Assembly: GCA_900553035.1 (NCBI GenBank)
Contig: USCC01000101.1
Span: forward strand, 1-7,554
Origin: an uncultured Rhodospirillaceae bacterium
GTDB taxonomy: Bacteria; Pseudomonadota; Alphaproteobacteria; CAAGCB01; CAG-977
Reading direction: 5' to 3'
DNA: 7,554 nucleotides
Numbering within the stretch: the stretch's first letter is position 1; the number at the start of each line of letters is the position of its first letter. The notes under the pieces were generated by a model. It ran no database searches and was not told where the DNA came from. It saw nothing but the letters and a program-made list of their open reading frames with translations. Positions 1 through 5,950 of this stretch are shown one piece after another. The position numbers and the translations under genes were made by a program.

Positions 1-118
1 TTATTGCTAAGCAAAAAAGACTTTAGCAGATGCCGGGTGACGAAGCGATACGTTTGTCTCGTCCGTATACATTTTGCAGGACGACATCCTGAGAAGATGT
101 TTATCCGGAATGCTCTCT

Positions 119-913
119 TCAGCGGCGTTTTTTCGTTTTTGTTCTGGCTTTTTTCACCGTTCGGCGCGGGGCTGCCTTCGCTGTCTTTTTGGGAGGAGGA
201 GGCGCGGCCGAAGCGCAGACCGTTTCTCCGCCTTCAAGCATGACCATTTCCTCGCCGTATGGGCAATTGAAGCATCCTCCGCCCGCTTTCTTGTACGGGG
301 CGTTTTTCGGGCACGCCCGGCAGATCCATTTGTTTTCCCCGTCCTTTTCCACGTAGGGGCACAGGAAGTCGTTCTTTTCGCCCAGCTTGCGGCAGGTGAT
401 AACCTGGCGCCGTGCTTCGGGATCGTCCGGGTAAACCGACTGACAGACATTAATCAGGCGTTCCCGGTTTTTGAATGTATCTTTGCGGCTTTCTTCGGGC
501 AGGGCAGATACGGTGTAATCCGCACCCAGCTGACGCGCCATTCGTTTCAGTTCGTCATGCGACACCGGCGTTCCGTTCTTTTTCCGAGCCTGTCCGTCAA
601 CAACCGGATAATTGCTCAGACACATCGGGTAGCCGTTCCTTTTGACCAGAAGAGTGCCTTTCGGGCACCGGAAGCACCCTGCTTTTTTCTTCGTGCCGTC
701 AATCAGGTATTCCGATCCGTCGGGACACGAAGCGCAGACGCCGACCTGCTTCGGGTACGGATAAAGCTTCCCTGCCGTACATTTTTCGCGTTTCCGGTAG
801 GTGAAGTTGTAAATAAGCGGCGTCCCCGATTTGGGAACGTAGGAATACTGGTAAGCCGCCGCCTCAAACGCCGCGAACAGGAAAATCAGGAAAACGGGAG
901 CATATTTTTTCAT
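119..913 (-). CDS. Exported cysteine-rich protein with two duplicated C-x2-CP/GCFxCPxG modules
   Basis: I do not recognise a named family for this 264-residue protein. It begins with a typical Sec signal peptide: KK, a hydrophobic core over residues 5-16, and a probable cleavage after the AAA at 18-20. The mature part has 14 cysteines. Two segments, residues about 59-98 and 197-233, share one pattern: C-x2-C-P, a Gly/Lys-rich stretch, G-C-F-x-C-P-x-G, then a last Cys. The cysteines are 60, 63, 80, 83, 98 and 198, 201, 214, 217, 233. The spacing resembles small disulfide-rich repeats of extracellular proteins, so periplasmic or surface location with disulfides is inferred. A middle region (about 105-185) adds Cys157, 174 and 185. 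The last 30 residues follow a PPPP run and are almost all Lys, Arg, Ala and Thr. The ATG overlaps the upstream stop by 4 bases (ATGA) and has an AAGGAG site 8 bases ahead, which fixes the start and implies translational coupling. The gene is well supported; its function is unknown. Confidence 0.85.
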   Translation of the reverse strand: MKKYAPVFLIFLFAAFEAAAYQYSYVPKSGTPLIYNFTYRKREKCTAGKLYPYPKQVGVCASCPDGSEYLIDGTKKKAGCFRCPKGTLLVKRNGYPMCLSNYPVVDGQARKKNGTPVSHDELKRMARQLGADYTVSALPEESRKDTFKNRERLINVCQSVYPDDPEARRQVITCRKLGEKNDFLCPYVEKDGENKWICRACPKNAPYKKAGGGCFNCPYGEEMVMLEGGETVCASAAPPPPKKTAKAAPRRTVKKARTKTKKRR

Positions 914-2085
914 TCTTCCGTCTCCTTTTCACGCCAGGGAAGGTTCAGATCGCATATTCCGGTCATCTCGGCCCCAAGGCAGGCGTTCTGATAGACGCTG
1001 ATCTTGATGACAGCCTTTTGCTGCAAGGCTCTGTTGAACAGGCGTTTATTGTCCGGCGTCGTGTAAAACGTACGGCCGCACGCTTCAAAAGTCTGGTCTC
1101 CGCCGCCGCTTTTTTCGGAAAAACCGTCCCGGACATCAAACGTCCGGTAATAATCCGGGTGAAAGATCTTGACAGCATACGTTTCAATCCGGGGGCTTCG
1201 CCGGCGCGCACCGAACAGCAGCTCCCGCGGGGCGCAGTCTTCAGGAATGGACTGGTCACGCACCGTTTTTTTGCCGACGGAAGGACGGGACGCACCGGAA
1301 AAATCGCTCCAGTCCTTCAGGGCTTCGTTCAGCTTGGCCTGTTCCAGAATACGTCGCGCCAGATCACGGTCTTTGGAAACGCCGTGCCCGTAAAAGGAAC
1401 GCAGCGCTCGGATGAACGGATTATCACATTTTTTCAGCCAGTAGTTCGTGTCCTTCACGCTGGAACGCATCCCAATGCCGTAATATGACATTTCCACCAG
1501 AGTGCATTGAGCCGCCTTGTTCGGCTTTTTGGAATCATGAGCCGCCCGGCGGAACCAGTAAAGGGCTTTTTCCGCATTGGCCGGAATGCCCTTACCTTCC
1601 AGATACAGACGTCCCAGCCCGTATTCCGCTTTCGAATCACCGGCTTTGGCGCCTTTTTGATAATACGTGAAGGATTTGTCATATTCACTGTGCTGATAGT
1701 ACAGACGGCCGATTTCATTGTGGCAGAAAAAGTTTTTTTCCTTCGCGGCGCATTTTTCATACCATTCCAGACCGGTCCTGAAATCCTTTCCGACACCATA
1801 GCGGCCGGCGGTATGGGCAAATCCCAGCAGAGAACAGGCACGCAGGTATTCCTCGTCTTCGCACAGACGGCTCAGCACGGGAAGGGCTTCGGCCGTTTTC
1901 CGGGCGTACAGGGCGCTTTCGGCCTTTTTGAATTTACGTTCGGATTCTTTCTTGCGCGCCGCGGCGGCCGGATCGATCCTGACGGTTTTCCGGGCTTTTC
2001 CTGCCGGCGCCGCATATGCCGCCGGGGGCGGAAAGAACAGTCCCGACAGAGACAGAACAAAAATAAAAGAAAACCAGAACCGCAT
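910..2085 (-). CDS. Exported Sel1-like repeat (tetratricopeptide-type) protein
   Basis: This 391-residue protein starts with a signal peptide: MRFWFSF, a hydrophobic core to about residue 18, and AYA/A cleavage near residue 25. Residues about 80-255 form Sel1-like helical repeats. The clearest are NEIGRLYY (123-130) with YYQKGAKAGD (141-150), EYGLGRLYLEGKGI (154-167) with ALYWFRRAA (174-182), and a more divergent YYGIGM / FYGHGVSKD pair (201-239). Sel1 repeats are protein-binding scaffolds, often in envelope or secreted proteins, so a partner-binding role is inferred. Residues about 280-391 form a C-terminal part with Cys284, 336, 369 and 378 that I do not recognise. The frame stays open upstream to a TTG at 2175, but the ATG at 2085 has an AGGAAA site seven bases ahead and opens directly into the signal peptide, so it is preferred. 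It is the first gene of a two-gene operon and overlaps the cysteine-rich gene by ATGA. Confidence 0.9.
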   Translation of the reverse strand: MRFWFSFIFVLSLSGLFFPPPAAYAAPAGKARKTVRIDPAAAARKKESERKFKKAESALYARKTAEALPVLSRLCEDEEYLRACSLLGFAHTAGRYGVGKDFRTGLEWYEKCAAKEKNFFCHNEIGRLYYQHSEYDKSFTYYQKGAKAGDSKAEYGLGRLYLEGKGIPANAEKALYWFRRAAHDSKKPNKAAQCTLVEMSYYGIGMRSSVKDTNYWLKKCDNPFIRALRSFYGHGVSKDRDLARRILEQAKLNEALKDWSDFSGASRPSVGKKTVRDQSIPEDCAPRELLFGARRRSPRIETYAVKIFHPDYYRTFDVRDGFSEKSGGGDQTFEACGRTFYTTPDNKRLFNRALQQKAVIKISVYQNACLGAEMTGICDLNLPWREKETEE

Positions 2086-2106
2086 GACGTTTTCCTGAAA
2101 AAGCAA

Positions 2107-2135
2107 ATCATATCGCCGGAAATCATCTTTTCCAA
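2107..2135 (-). promoter_or_regulatory. Predicted sigma70-type promoter for the Sel1/Cys-rich operon
   Basis: On the minus strand, TTGGAA (2130-2135) and TATGAT (2107-2112) are separated by exactly 17 bases. The -10 matches the consensus in 5 of 6 positions and the -35 in 4 of 6. Transcription would start near 2100, leaving a short leader of about 15 bases that still holds the AGGAAA ribosome site. This was read by eye; no start site is known. Confidence 0.5.
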
Positions 2136-2168
2136 GCTTTTTCCTGCACTGTTTCCTGCGCCGTAAGA

Positions 2169-2197
2169 TTGACAAAGCAGGTAAAAAGTTTTCTAAT
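2169..2197 (+). promoter_or_regulatory. Near-consensus sigma70 promoter for the lipoprotein gene
   Basis: TTGACA (2169-2174, 6 of 6) is followed after 17 bases by TCTAAT (2192-2197, 5 of 6). Transcription would begin near 2204, giving a leader of about 25 bases to the lipoprotein start. It is the best promoter in the window and suggests strong constitutive expression. It diverges from the minus-strand promoter, with 33 bases between the two -35 elements, so a regulator binding there could affect both. No clear operator palindrome is visible. Confidence 0.7.
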
Positions 2198-2217
2198 TGA
2201 TAAAGATTGAAAAGTAA

Positions 2218-2223
2218 AGGGAG
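2218..2223 (+). promoter_or_regulatory. Ribosome binding site deciding the lipoprotein start
   Basis: AGGGAG lies 3 bases before the ATG at 2227 and 6 bases before the adjacent ATG at 2230. The second distance is the more usual one, so 2230 is preferred as the start. Confidence 0.6.
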
Positions 2224-2229
2224 TCCATG

Positions 2230-2766
2230 ATGAAAAAGATTTTCGCTTCTTTGATAAGTGTTCTGGTTCTGTCTTCCTGCGCCTCGACGGAAAAGACCGT
2301 CGCTGTGGAAGGACCGGCCTGTCCGCCTCCCGCCAGGCGTGAAGTTCGCTTTGACGCTGCCCAGTACATGCCTTATGACGGTTCGGGGACGGCTCGTATC
2401 AACGGCCGTGTCTGTGTCAAGACAATGGCCGGCAAAACAAAATGCCTGGCCAATCAGACGGTTGTGCTGAATCCGGTGACGGATTATTCAACGGAATGGT
2501 TTGAACGTCATTGGAAGGGCGGCACACCGCTGGAAGCTCCGCATGCCGAAGCCTTGAAGTACAACCGTACCATCAAGACAGACGCACAGGGGTATTTCTC
2601 GTTCACGCACCTGCGTCCGGGATCCTATTACGTCGGAGCAGAAGTCTGCCCGCCGTGCGCTACAAAGGACAACAAGGCACCCGGATACAAATATCAGCGC
2701 CTGGGCGGAAAAGCCACGATGAAGAAATCAATCAAGGTTGACCTGAAACCGGTTTATACACCGTAA
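2230..2766 (+). CDS. Small outer-membrane-type lipoprotein with carboxypeptidase-regulatory-like fold
   Basis: This 178-residue protein (179 if the ATG at 2227 is used) has a lipoprotein signal: KK, a hydrophobic core, and the lipobox LSSC, with the lipid-accepting Cys at residue 17 of the 178-residue form. The next residue is Ala, which by the E. coli Lol rule favours the outer membrane. The mature region contains GTARINGRV (about 53-61) and later TDAQGYFSFTHLRPGSYYV (about 117-135). That pairing is typical of carboxypeptidase-D-regulatory / transthyretin-like beta-sandwich domains in surface proteins. Further cysteines are at about 31, 62, 72 and in a CPPC motif (140-143). CPPC recalls the redox centres of thioredoxin-like proteins, but no thioredoxin fold is evident, so it may only form structural disulfides. 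It appears to be monocistronic, between a strong promoter and a strong terminator, and divergent from the Sel1 operon. The partner or ligand is unknown. Confidence 0.88.
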   Translation: MKKIFASLISVLVLSSCASTEKTVAVEGPACPPPARREVRFDAAQYMPYDGSGTARINGRVCVKTMAGKTKCLANQTVVLNPVTDYSTEWFERHWKGGTPLEAPHAEALKYNRTIKTDAQGYFSFTHLRPGSYYVGAEVCPPCATKDNKAPGYKYQRLGGKATMKKSIKVDLKPVYTP

Positions 2767-2778
2767 CGCTGTGTTCGG

Positions 2779-2819
2779 AAAAATTCCCCCCTCTCCGTCG
2801 GAAGGGGGGAATTTTTTTT
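2779..2819 (+). terminator. Strong rho-independent terminator after the lipoprotein gene
   Basis: The arms AAAAATTCCCCCC (2779-2791) and GGGGGGAATTTTT (2804-2816) pair perfectly over 13 bases, and the loop side can extend with a few more pairs (CC/GG around GTC). Eight T's run from 2812 to 2819. Because the 5' side carries five A's, it might also stop transcription on the minus strand. Confidence 0.92.
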
Positions 2820-2840
2820 CCTTTTGAATCAGGAATATTC

Positions 2841-2869
2841 TTGCGATTTTAGACAAAAAAACGTATCCT
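2841..2869 (+). promoter_or_regulatory. Possible promoter for the HELAH metallopeptidase-like gene
   Basis: TTGCGA (2841-2846) and TATCCT (2864-2869) each match the consensus in 4 of 6 positions with a 17-base spacer. The preceding terminator makes a new promoter necessary somewhere in 2820-2885. Confidence 0.4.
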
Positions 2870-2899
2870 GATAAAAATCCGGTTTAAAAGAGGTCTCTC

Positions 2900-4381
2900 A
2901 TGCCCGAATCCAGGGAAAAAAAGAAAAGCATTTATGACAGGGTCGCCGGGCGTTTCATCAGCCTGCTGATCGGCGCGTCGTCGCTGTCCCCCATGTCCGC
3001 TCAGGCACAGACGGCGAAACCTGCCGAAGGGGAAGGGACCGTGTCGGAATGGATCGCCCATCCCGGGGAAATGTCGCGGGAGGATTATATCGTTTCACGC
3101 CAGGAAATCGCCCGTTCCCTGATCGCTTCCAGAAAAAAAGGCGATGAGGTGAAAGCCGATACGTCTCTGTACGCGGCGGTCGGATCGAAATCCCATAAGA
3201 AACAGATTGAGGCAATCGTCGCCGCCATGCAGCAAAGCCGCGTCGGCCGTGCCCTTCTGAAGGAAGCAAAGGATCGCGGATACAGTATCGGCATGCGTTC
3301 CAGCATGCCCGAAGGCGTGTATGGGCAGTGCATGGAATCCGAAAAGAAGGTTTACCTGAACCCGACGAAATCCCGGGACTGTCAGGTGCATGCTCTGGCG
3401 CACGAACTGGCGCACGCGCTTCAGAACGGAGTCATTTCCAATAATGCTTACCGCCCGAACGTACTGTCCCAGCTGATGATCTGTACGGCGGTTGAAGCCG
3501 GAGCGAATACGATGGCTCTTCTGGTGTGCCAGGAACTGGAACAACTGGGCGAGAAGGGGCCAAAACGCAATCTGGCCGCGATACACGGGACAATGGTCAG
3601 GATTTTTGATTCCGAAATGAAAAAGGCGGGCGGCGATCTGACGGACAAGGCCGTTCGCGACGATGTCCTGACGAAAACATTCCTGGGCTGGTATCGTCAG
3701 CCGGGCGAGGTCGGTACCGACATCTATACGACTTATATCGGAAACCGTATTACCGATATGGAACAGATGCTGAAGGAGCATCCCGAAAATTTTTACCTGA
3801 CGTCGCGCTGTTCGCCGGAACGTCTGGTCGAAGCATGTTGCCGCATCCCGGGGACAGAGGATAATTTCTTCAACCGGGATCCGAAGGTTCTGTCCAGCGA
3901 GGAATGCGTCCGGATTCTGCCGGCTCACGAACGCCGCATTGAAAGAATGCTGGAAAAGCGTCTGGAAAAGAATCCGTCTTTCCCGCCGGATGAATCATAT
4001 AAGAATATTGCCGTTGTTCCGCGTCTGGACGCCAATTACTATTCCAGGGAATACAAAGAGGAAAAACGGCAGGAGGAAGCCCGGCGCAAAATCGGGGAAT
4101 ATCAGAAGGAACAGGAGAACAATCCGGACAGTGCGGCTTTTGAAAATCCTCTGACGGCCAATCAGAGAAAAGATGACGGCAACAGCGGCGACGCCAACCG
4201 TCCTTCCCGGACTCGTGTGCCCCGTAATAATCCGCGTCCGTCCGGCGAAAAAGGCGGAAGCCGAACGCCGCCGAGAAACGGTGCCGGCCGCAACCCGCCC
4301 TTGCCCAGGAATCCCCGAAACAATTCCGGACGAAATCTTTTGAGCATGTACCGGAACCGCCGGTCATCCAAAACAAGGTAA
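2900..4381 (+). CDS. Exported putative zinc metallopeptidase (HELAH motif) with basic Arg/Asn/Pro-rich tail
   Basis: This 493-residue protein has a charged start (KKK at 7-9), a modest hydrophobic segment (about 19-33) and a probable signal cleavage after AQA (34-36). In H-A-L-A-HELAH (164-172), His168-Glu169-x2-His172 is the HExxH zinc motif: two metal ligands and the catalytic Glu. An EAGAN stretch 27 residues later (Glu199-Asn203) sits where gluzincins place the third ligand, so Glu199 is a candidate. The layout recalls the putative metallopeptidase families listed as domains of unknown function (DUF6782 type), but I cannot confirm membership. Cysteines 144, 161, 195, 210, 304, 313, 314 and 336 may form disulfides. 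Residues about 383-408 are a highly charged helix, and 420-493 are low-complexity Arg/Asn/Pro/Gly/Ser, a strongly basic tail suited to binding peptidoglycan, nucleic acid or acidic polymers (inference). AAGAGG six bases before the ATG supports the start. It stands alone between two terminators. Substrate unknown. Confidence 0.85.
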   Translation: MPESREKKKSIYDRVAGRFISLLIGASSLSPMSAQAQTAKPAEGEGTVSEWIAHPGEMSREDYIVSRQEIARSLIASRKKGDEVKADTSLYAAVGSKSHKKQIEAIVAAMQQSRVGRALLKEAKDRGYSIGMRSSMPEGVYGQCMESEKKVYLNPTKSRDCQVHALAHELAHALQNGVISNNAYRPNVLSQLMICTAVEAGANTMALLVCQELEQLGEKGPKRNLAAIHGTMVRIFDSEMKKAGGDLTDKAVRDDVLTKTFLGWYRQPGEVGTDIYTTYIGNRITDMEQMLKEHPENFYLTSRCSPERLVEACCRIPGTEDNFFNRDPKVLSSEECVRILPAHERRIERMLEKRLEKNPSFPPDESYKNIAVVPRLDANYYSREYKEEKRQEEARRKIGEYQKEQENNPDSAAFENPLTANQRKDDGNSGDANRPSRTRVPRNNPRPSGEKGGSRTPPRNGAGRNPPLPRNPRNNSGRNLLSMYRNRRSSKTR

Positions 4382-4386
4382 CGGAA

Positions 4387-4417
4387 AAAGGCCTTTCGGA
4401 TGAAAGGCCTTTCCTTT
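4387..4417 (+). terminator. Hairpin terminator after the metallopeptidase-like gene
   Basis: AAAGGCCTTTC (4387-4397) and GAAAGGCCTTT (4402-4412) pair over 11 bases around a GGAT loop. The tail TTCCTTTC is T-rich but broken by C's, so termination is likely though perhaps not complete. It begins 6 bases after the stop codon. Confidence 0.75.
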
Positions 4418-4500
4418 CGGGATTTTCCATTCCTCACGGAACAGAGCGTTCCCGCAGGAATCGGAGCGGCGTAAAAAAGCGTCCGGCGTGTCTTTTTTTA

Positions 4501-4529
4501 TCGTCAAAATTTTTAAAAGCCATTATTCT
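4501..4529 (+). promoter_or_regulatory. Weak candidate promoter for the MATE-RmuC operon
   Basis: TCGTCA (4501-4506) and TATTCT (4524-4529) each match the consensus in 4 of 6 positions with a 17-base spacer, in an AT-rich stretch just before the gene. Support is weak, and another element in 4430-4540 could be the true promoter. Confidence 0.3.
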
Positions 4530-4546
4530 GGCGTCAATCGTTTTTA

Positions 4547-4553
4547 AAGGTGA
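4547..4553 (+). promoter_or_regulatory. Ribosome binding site deciding the MATE start
   Basis: AAAGGTGA-type sequence lies 5 bases before the ATG at 4559. An in-frame GTG at 4550 falls inside this site and so cannot be the real start. Confidence 0.6.
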
Positions 4554-4558
4554 TTTTT

Positions 4559-5950
4559 ATGCACGTGACCGAAAATATTTCCATGTCCGAACCAATCCGC
4601 CGGCTTTTCTGGAAGTATACCATTCCAACGCTGGCGGCGGTTGTCATTAACGGCCTTTACGTGGTCGTCGACGGCATTTTCATCGGTCAGTTCATCGGCG
4701 CCGACGGCCTGGCGGCCATCAACCTGATCTGGCCTCTGTACGGATGTGTGCTGGGGTTCGGCGGGATGATCGGCACGGCAGGAGCGGCTCTGTTTTCCAT
4801 TGAAAAAGGAAAGGGCGACATCAAAATGGCGCGCCGGTATCTGGGGAACAGCATGCTCCTGCTGGGGGTTGCGGCCGTTTTCATTTATATCCTGCTGCGC
4901 CTGTTCTCAGAGCAGGCACTGACGCTACAGCTGTCGGACAACGAAACGGTTCTGCACTTCGGAATGGATTATATCTCGATACTGGCGCCGATGTCTTTCT
5001 GGACGCTGTGCGCCACGGCCTTTCCTCTTCTGATCCGTAACGACAACCATCCGCGGCTGGCGACAAAGCTGATGGTCGTGGGCGCGTTATGCAATATTGT
5101 CGGCGATTATGTGCTCATCGCGCATGCCGGGTGGGGGATGAAAGGAGCCGCGGCCGCGACGGTCGGCGCACAGGCGGTGATTTCAATCATCGGATTCCGC
5201 CATTTCTTTTCCCGCCGCGCAAACATGCGCCTGCAGCTCAAGGATCTGCGCCTGTCCCTTTTTGCGTCATATAAAACGCTTGTTTTGGGCTTTTCCAGTT
5301 TTTTCATGTACGTGTATTTCAGTTTTCTGGCCGCGCTTTACAATTACATGTTCGCCCGGTACGGATCGGCGGTGACTGTGGCGGCGTATGCGCTGGTCGG
5401 TTATTATGCCGGGCTGTACTATATGTTTTCCGAAGGCGTGACAAGCGGCGTTCAGCCGATCATCAGCTTTAATTACGGCGCCAACCGTTATTACAACATC
5501 CGCCGCACGCTCGGGATGGCGGTGCGTGTCATTCTGATCAGCGCCGTTGTTTTTCTGGGGATCGTTTATGCGTTTCCGAACCTGCTGATCAACATTGTGA
5601 ATCGGGATGACCCGGCTTTGCATGAAGCCTCTCTTTTGGGGCTGCGCCTGCATATGATCACGTGTTATCTGGAGGCGTTCATCCTTCTGGCGACGGTGTA
5701 TTTCCAGTCAGTGGACAGTGCCCGGAAAGCGACGCTGATTTCGCTGGTCAACCTGTTCATTCAGGTGCCGTTCGTCATCATACTGCCGATGTACTGGGGC
5801 GTTGCAGGGATATGGCTGGCGTATCCCGTGGCGAACGTACCTTTGTCGATTTACGTATTCTTTGCTCTGGTTCGCGACCTGCGTCAGAAAACCGGGAATT
5901 TGAAAATCCGCCATAAGGCCGGAATGCTGAAACGGGAGGAAGCCGTATGA
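4559..5950 (+). CDS. MATE family multidrug/cation exporter, MepA-like
   Basis: This 463-residue inner-membrane protein is of the usual MATE length, with about twelve hydrophobic segments in two halves. It probably uses a Na+ or H+ gradient to export cationic drugs or metabolites (family knowledge; substrate not predictable). Visible signatures are the N-terminal FIGQFIGADGLAAINL (41-56), the loop RNDNHPRLATK (160-170) leading to a helix with NIVGDYVLI (179-187), and the second-half GVQPIISFNYGA (297-308), a hallmark of the MepA/Na+-driven branch. The short segment 1-10 precedes the conserved SEPIRRLFWKYTIP start, which fits the family. The C-terminal tail (441-463) is basic and cytoplasmic. 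There is no frameshift. The last codons overlap the rmuC start as ATGA, so the two are translationally coupled. No transcriptional regulator lies beside it. The family call is secure; the MepA-like subclass is likely. Confidence 0.93.
   Translation: MHVTENISMSEPIRRLFWKYTIPTLAAVVINGLYVVVDGIFIGQFIGADGLAAINLIWPLYGCVLGFGGMIGTAGAALFSIEKGKGDIKMARRYLGNSMLLLGVAAVFIYILLRLFSEQALTLQLSDNETVLHFGMDYISILAPMSFWTLCATAFPLLIRNDNHPRLATKLMVVGALCNIVGDYVLIAHAGWGMKGAAAATVGAQAVISIIGFRHFFSRRANMRLQLKDLRLSLFASYKTLVLGFSSFFMYVYFSFLAALYNYMFARYGSAVTVAAYALVGYYAGLYYMFSEGVTSGVQPIISFNYGANRYYNIRRTLGMAVRVILISAVVFLGIVYAFPNLLINIVNRDDPALHEASLLGLRLHMITCYLEAFILLATVYFQSVDSARKATLISLVNLFIQVPFVIILPMYWGVAGIWLAYPVANVPLSIYVFFALVRDLRQKTGNLKIRHKAGMLKREEAV

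Noticed and set aside
5..28. Short inverted repeat TGCTAA/TTAGCA near the left edge
   Set aside because: Six base pairs with a 10-base loop and no proper T tract after it in either direction. It is too weak to call as the terminator of the minus-strand operon.
7..87. Minus-strand open frame of 26 codons downstream of the Cys-rich gene
   Set aside because: A Shine-Dalgarno-like AGG directly touches the ATG, too close to work, and the peptide has no recognisable feature.
81..108. Imperfect hairpin (ACATC/GATGT with outer GGA/TCC) just after the Cys-rich gene
   Set aside because: The stem is broken by an internal loop and no T run follows on the minus strand, so it is not a convincing intrinsic terminator.
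74..991. Long plus-strand open frame opposite the Cys-rich gene
   Set aside because: It is antisense to a gene with a signal peptide, internal repeats and a coupled start. Its protein has no recognisable domain and it spans the ATGA junction.
1507..2166. Plus-strand open frame opposite the Sel1 gene
   Set aside because: Composition is that of an antisense shadow (many Phe and Arg), there is no family signal, and the opposite strand has clear Sel1 repeats.
2086..2175. Upstream extension of the Sel1-repeat protein to a TTG at 2175
   Set aside because: It would add 30 charged residues before a clear signal peptide, lacks a good ribosome site, and would cover the predicted minus-strand promoter. 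The ATG at 2085 has a proper site.
3095..3928. Minus-strand open frame opposite the metallopeptidase-like gene
   Set aside because: No family signal and no ribosome site that I could support; the plus strand carries the HELAH motif and a signal peptide.
4550..4558. GTG start for the MATE gene at 4550
   Set aside because: The GTG is part of the ribosome binding site itself, and the ATG at 4559 is correctly spaced.
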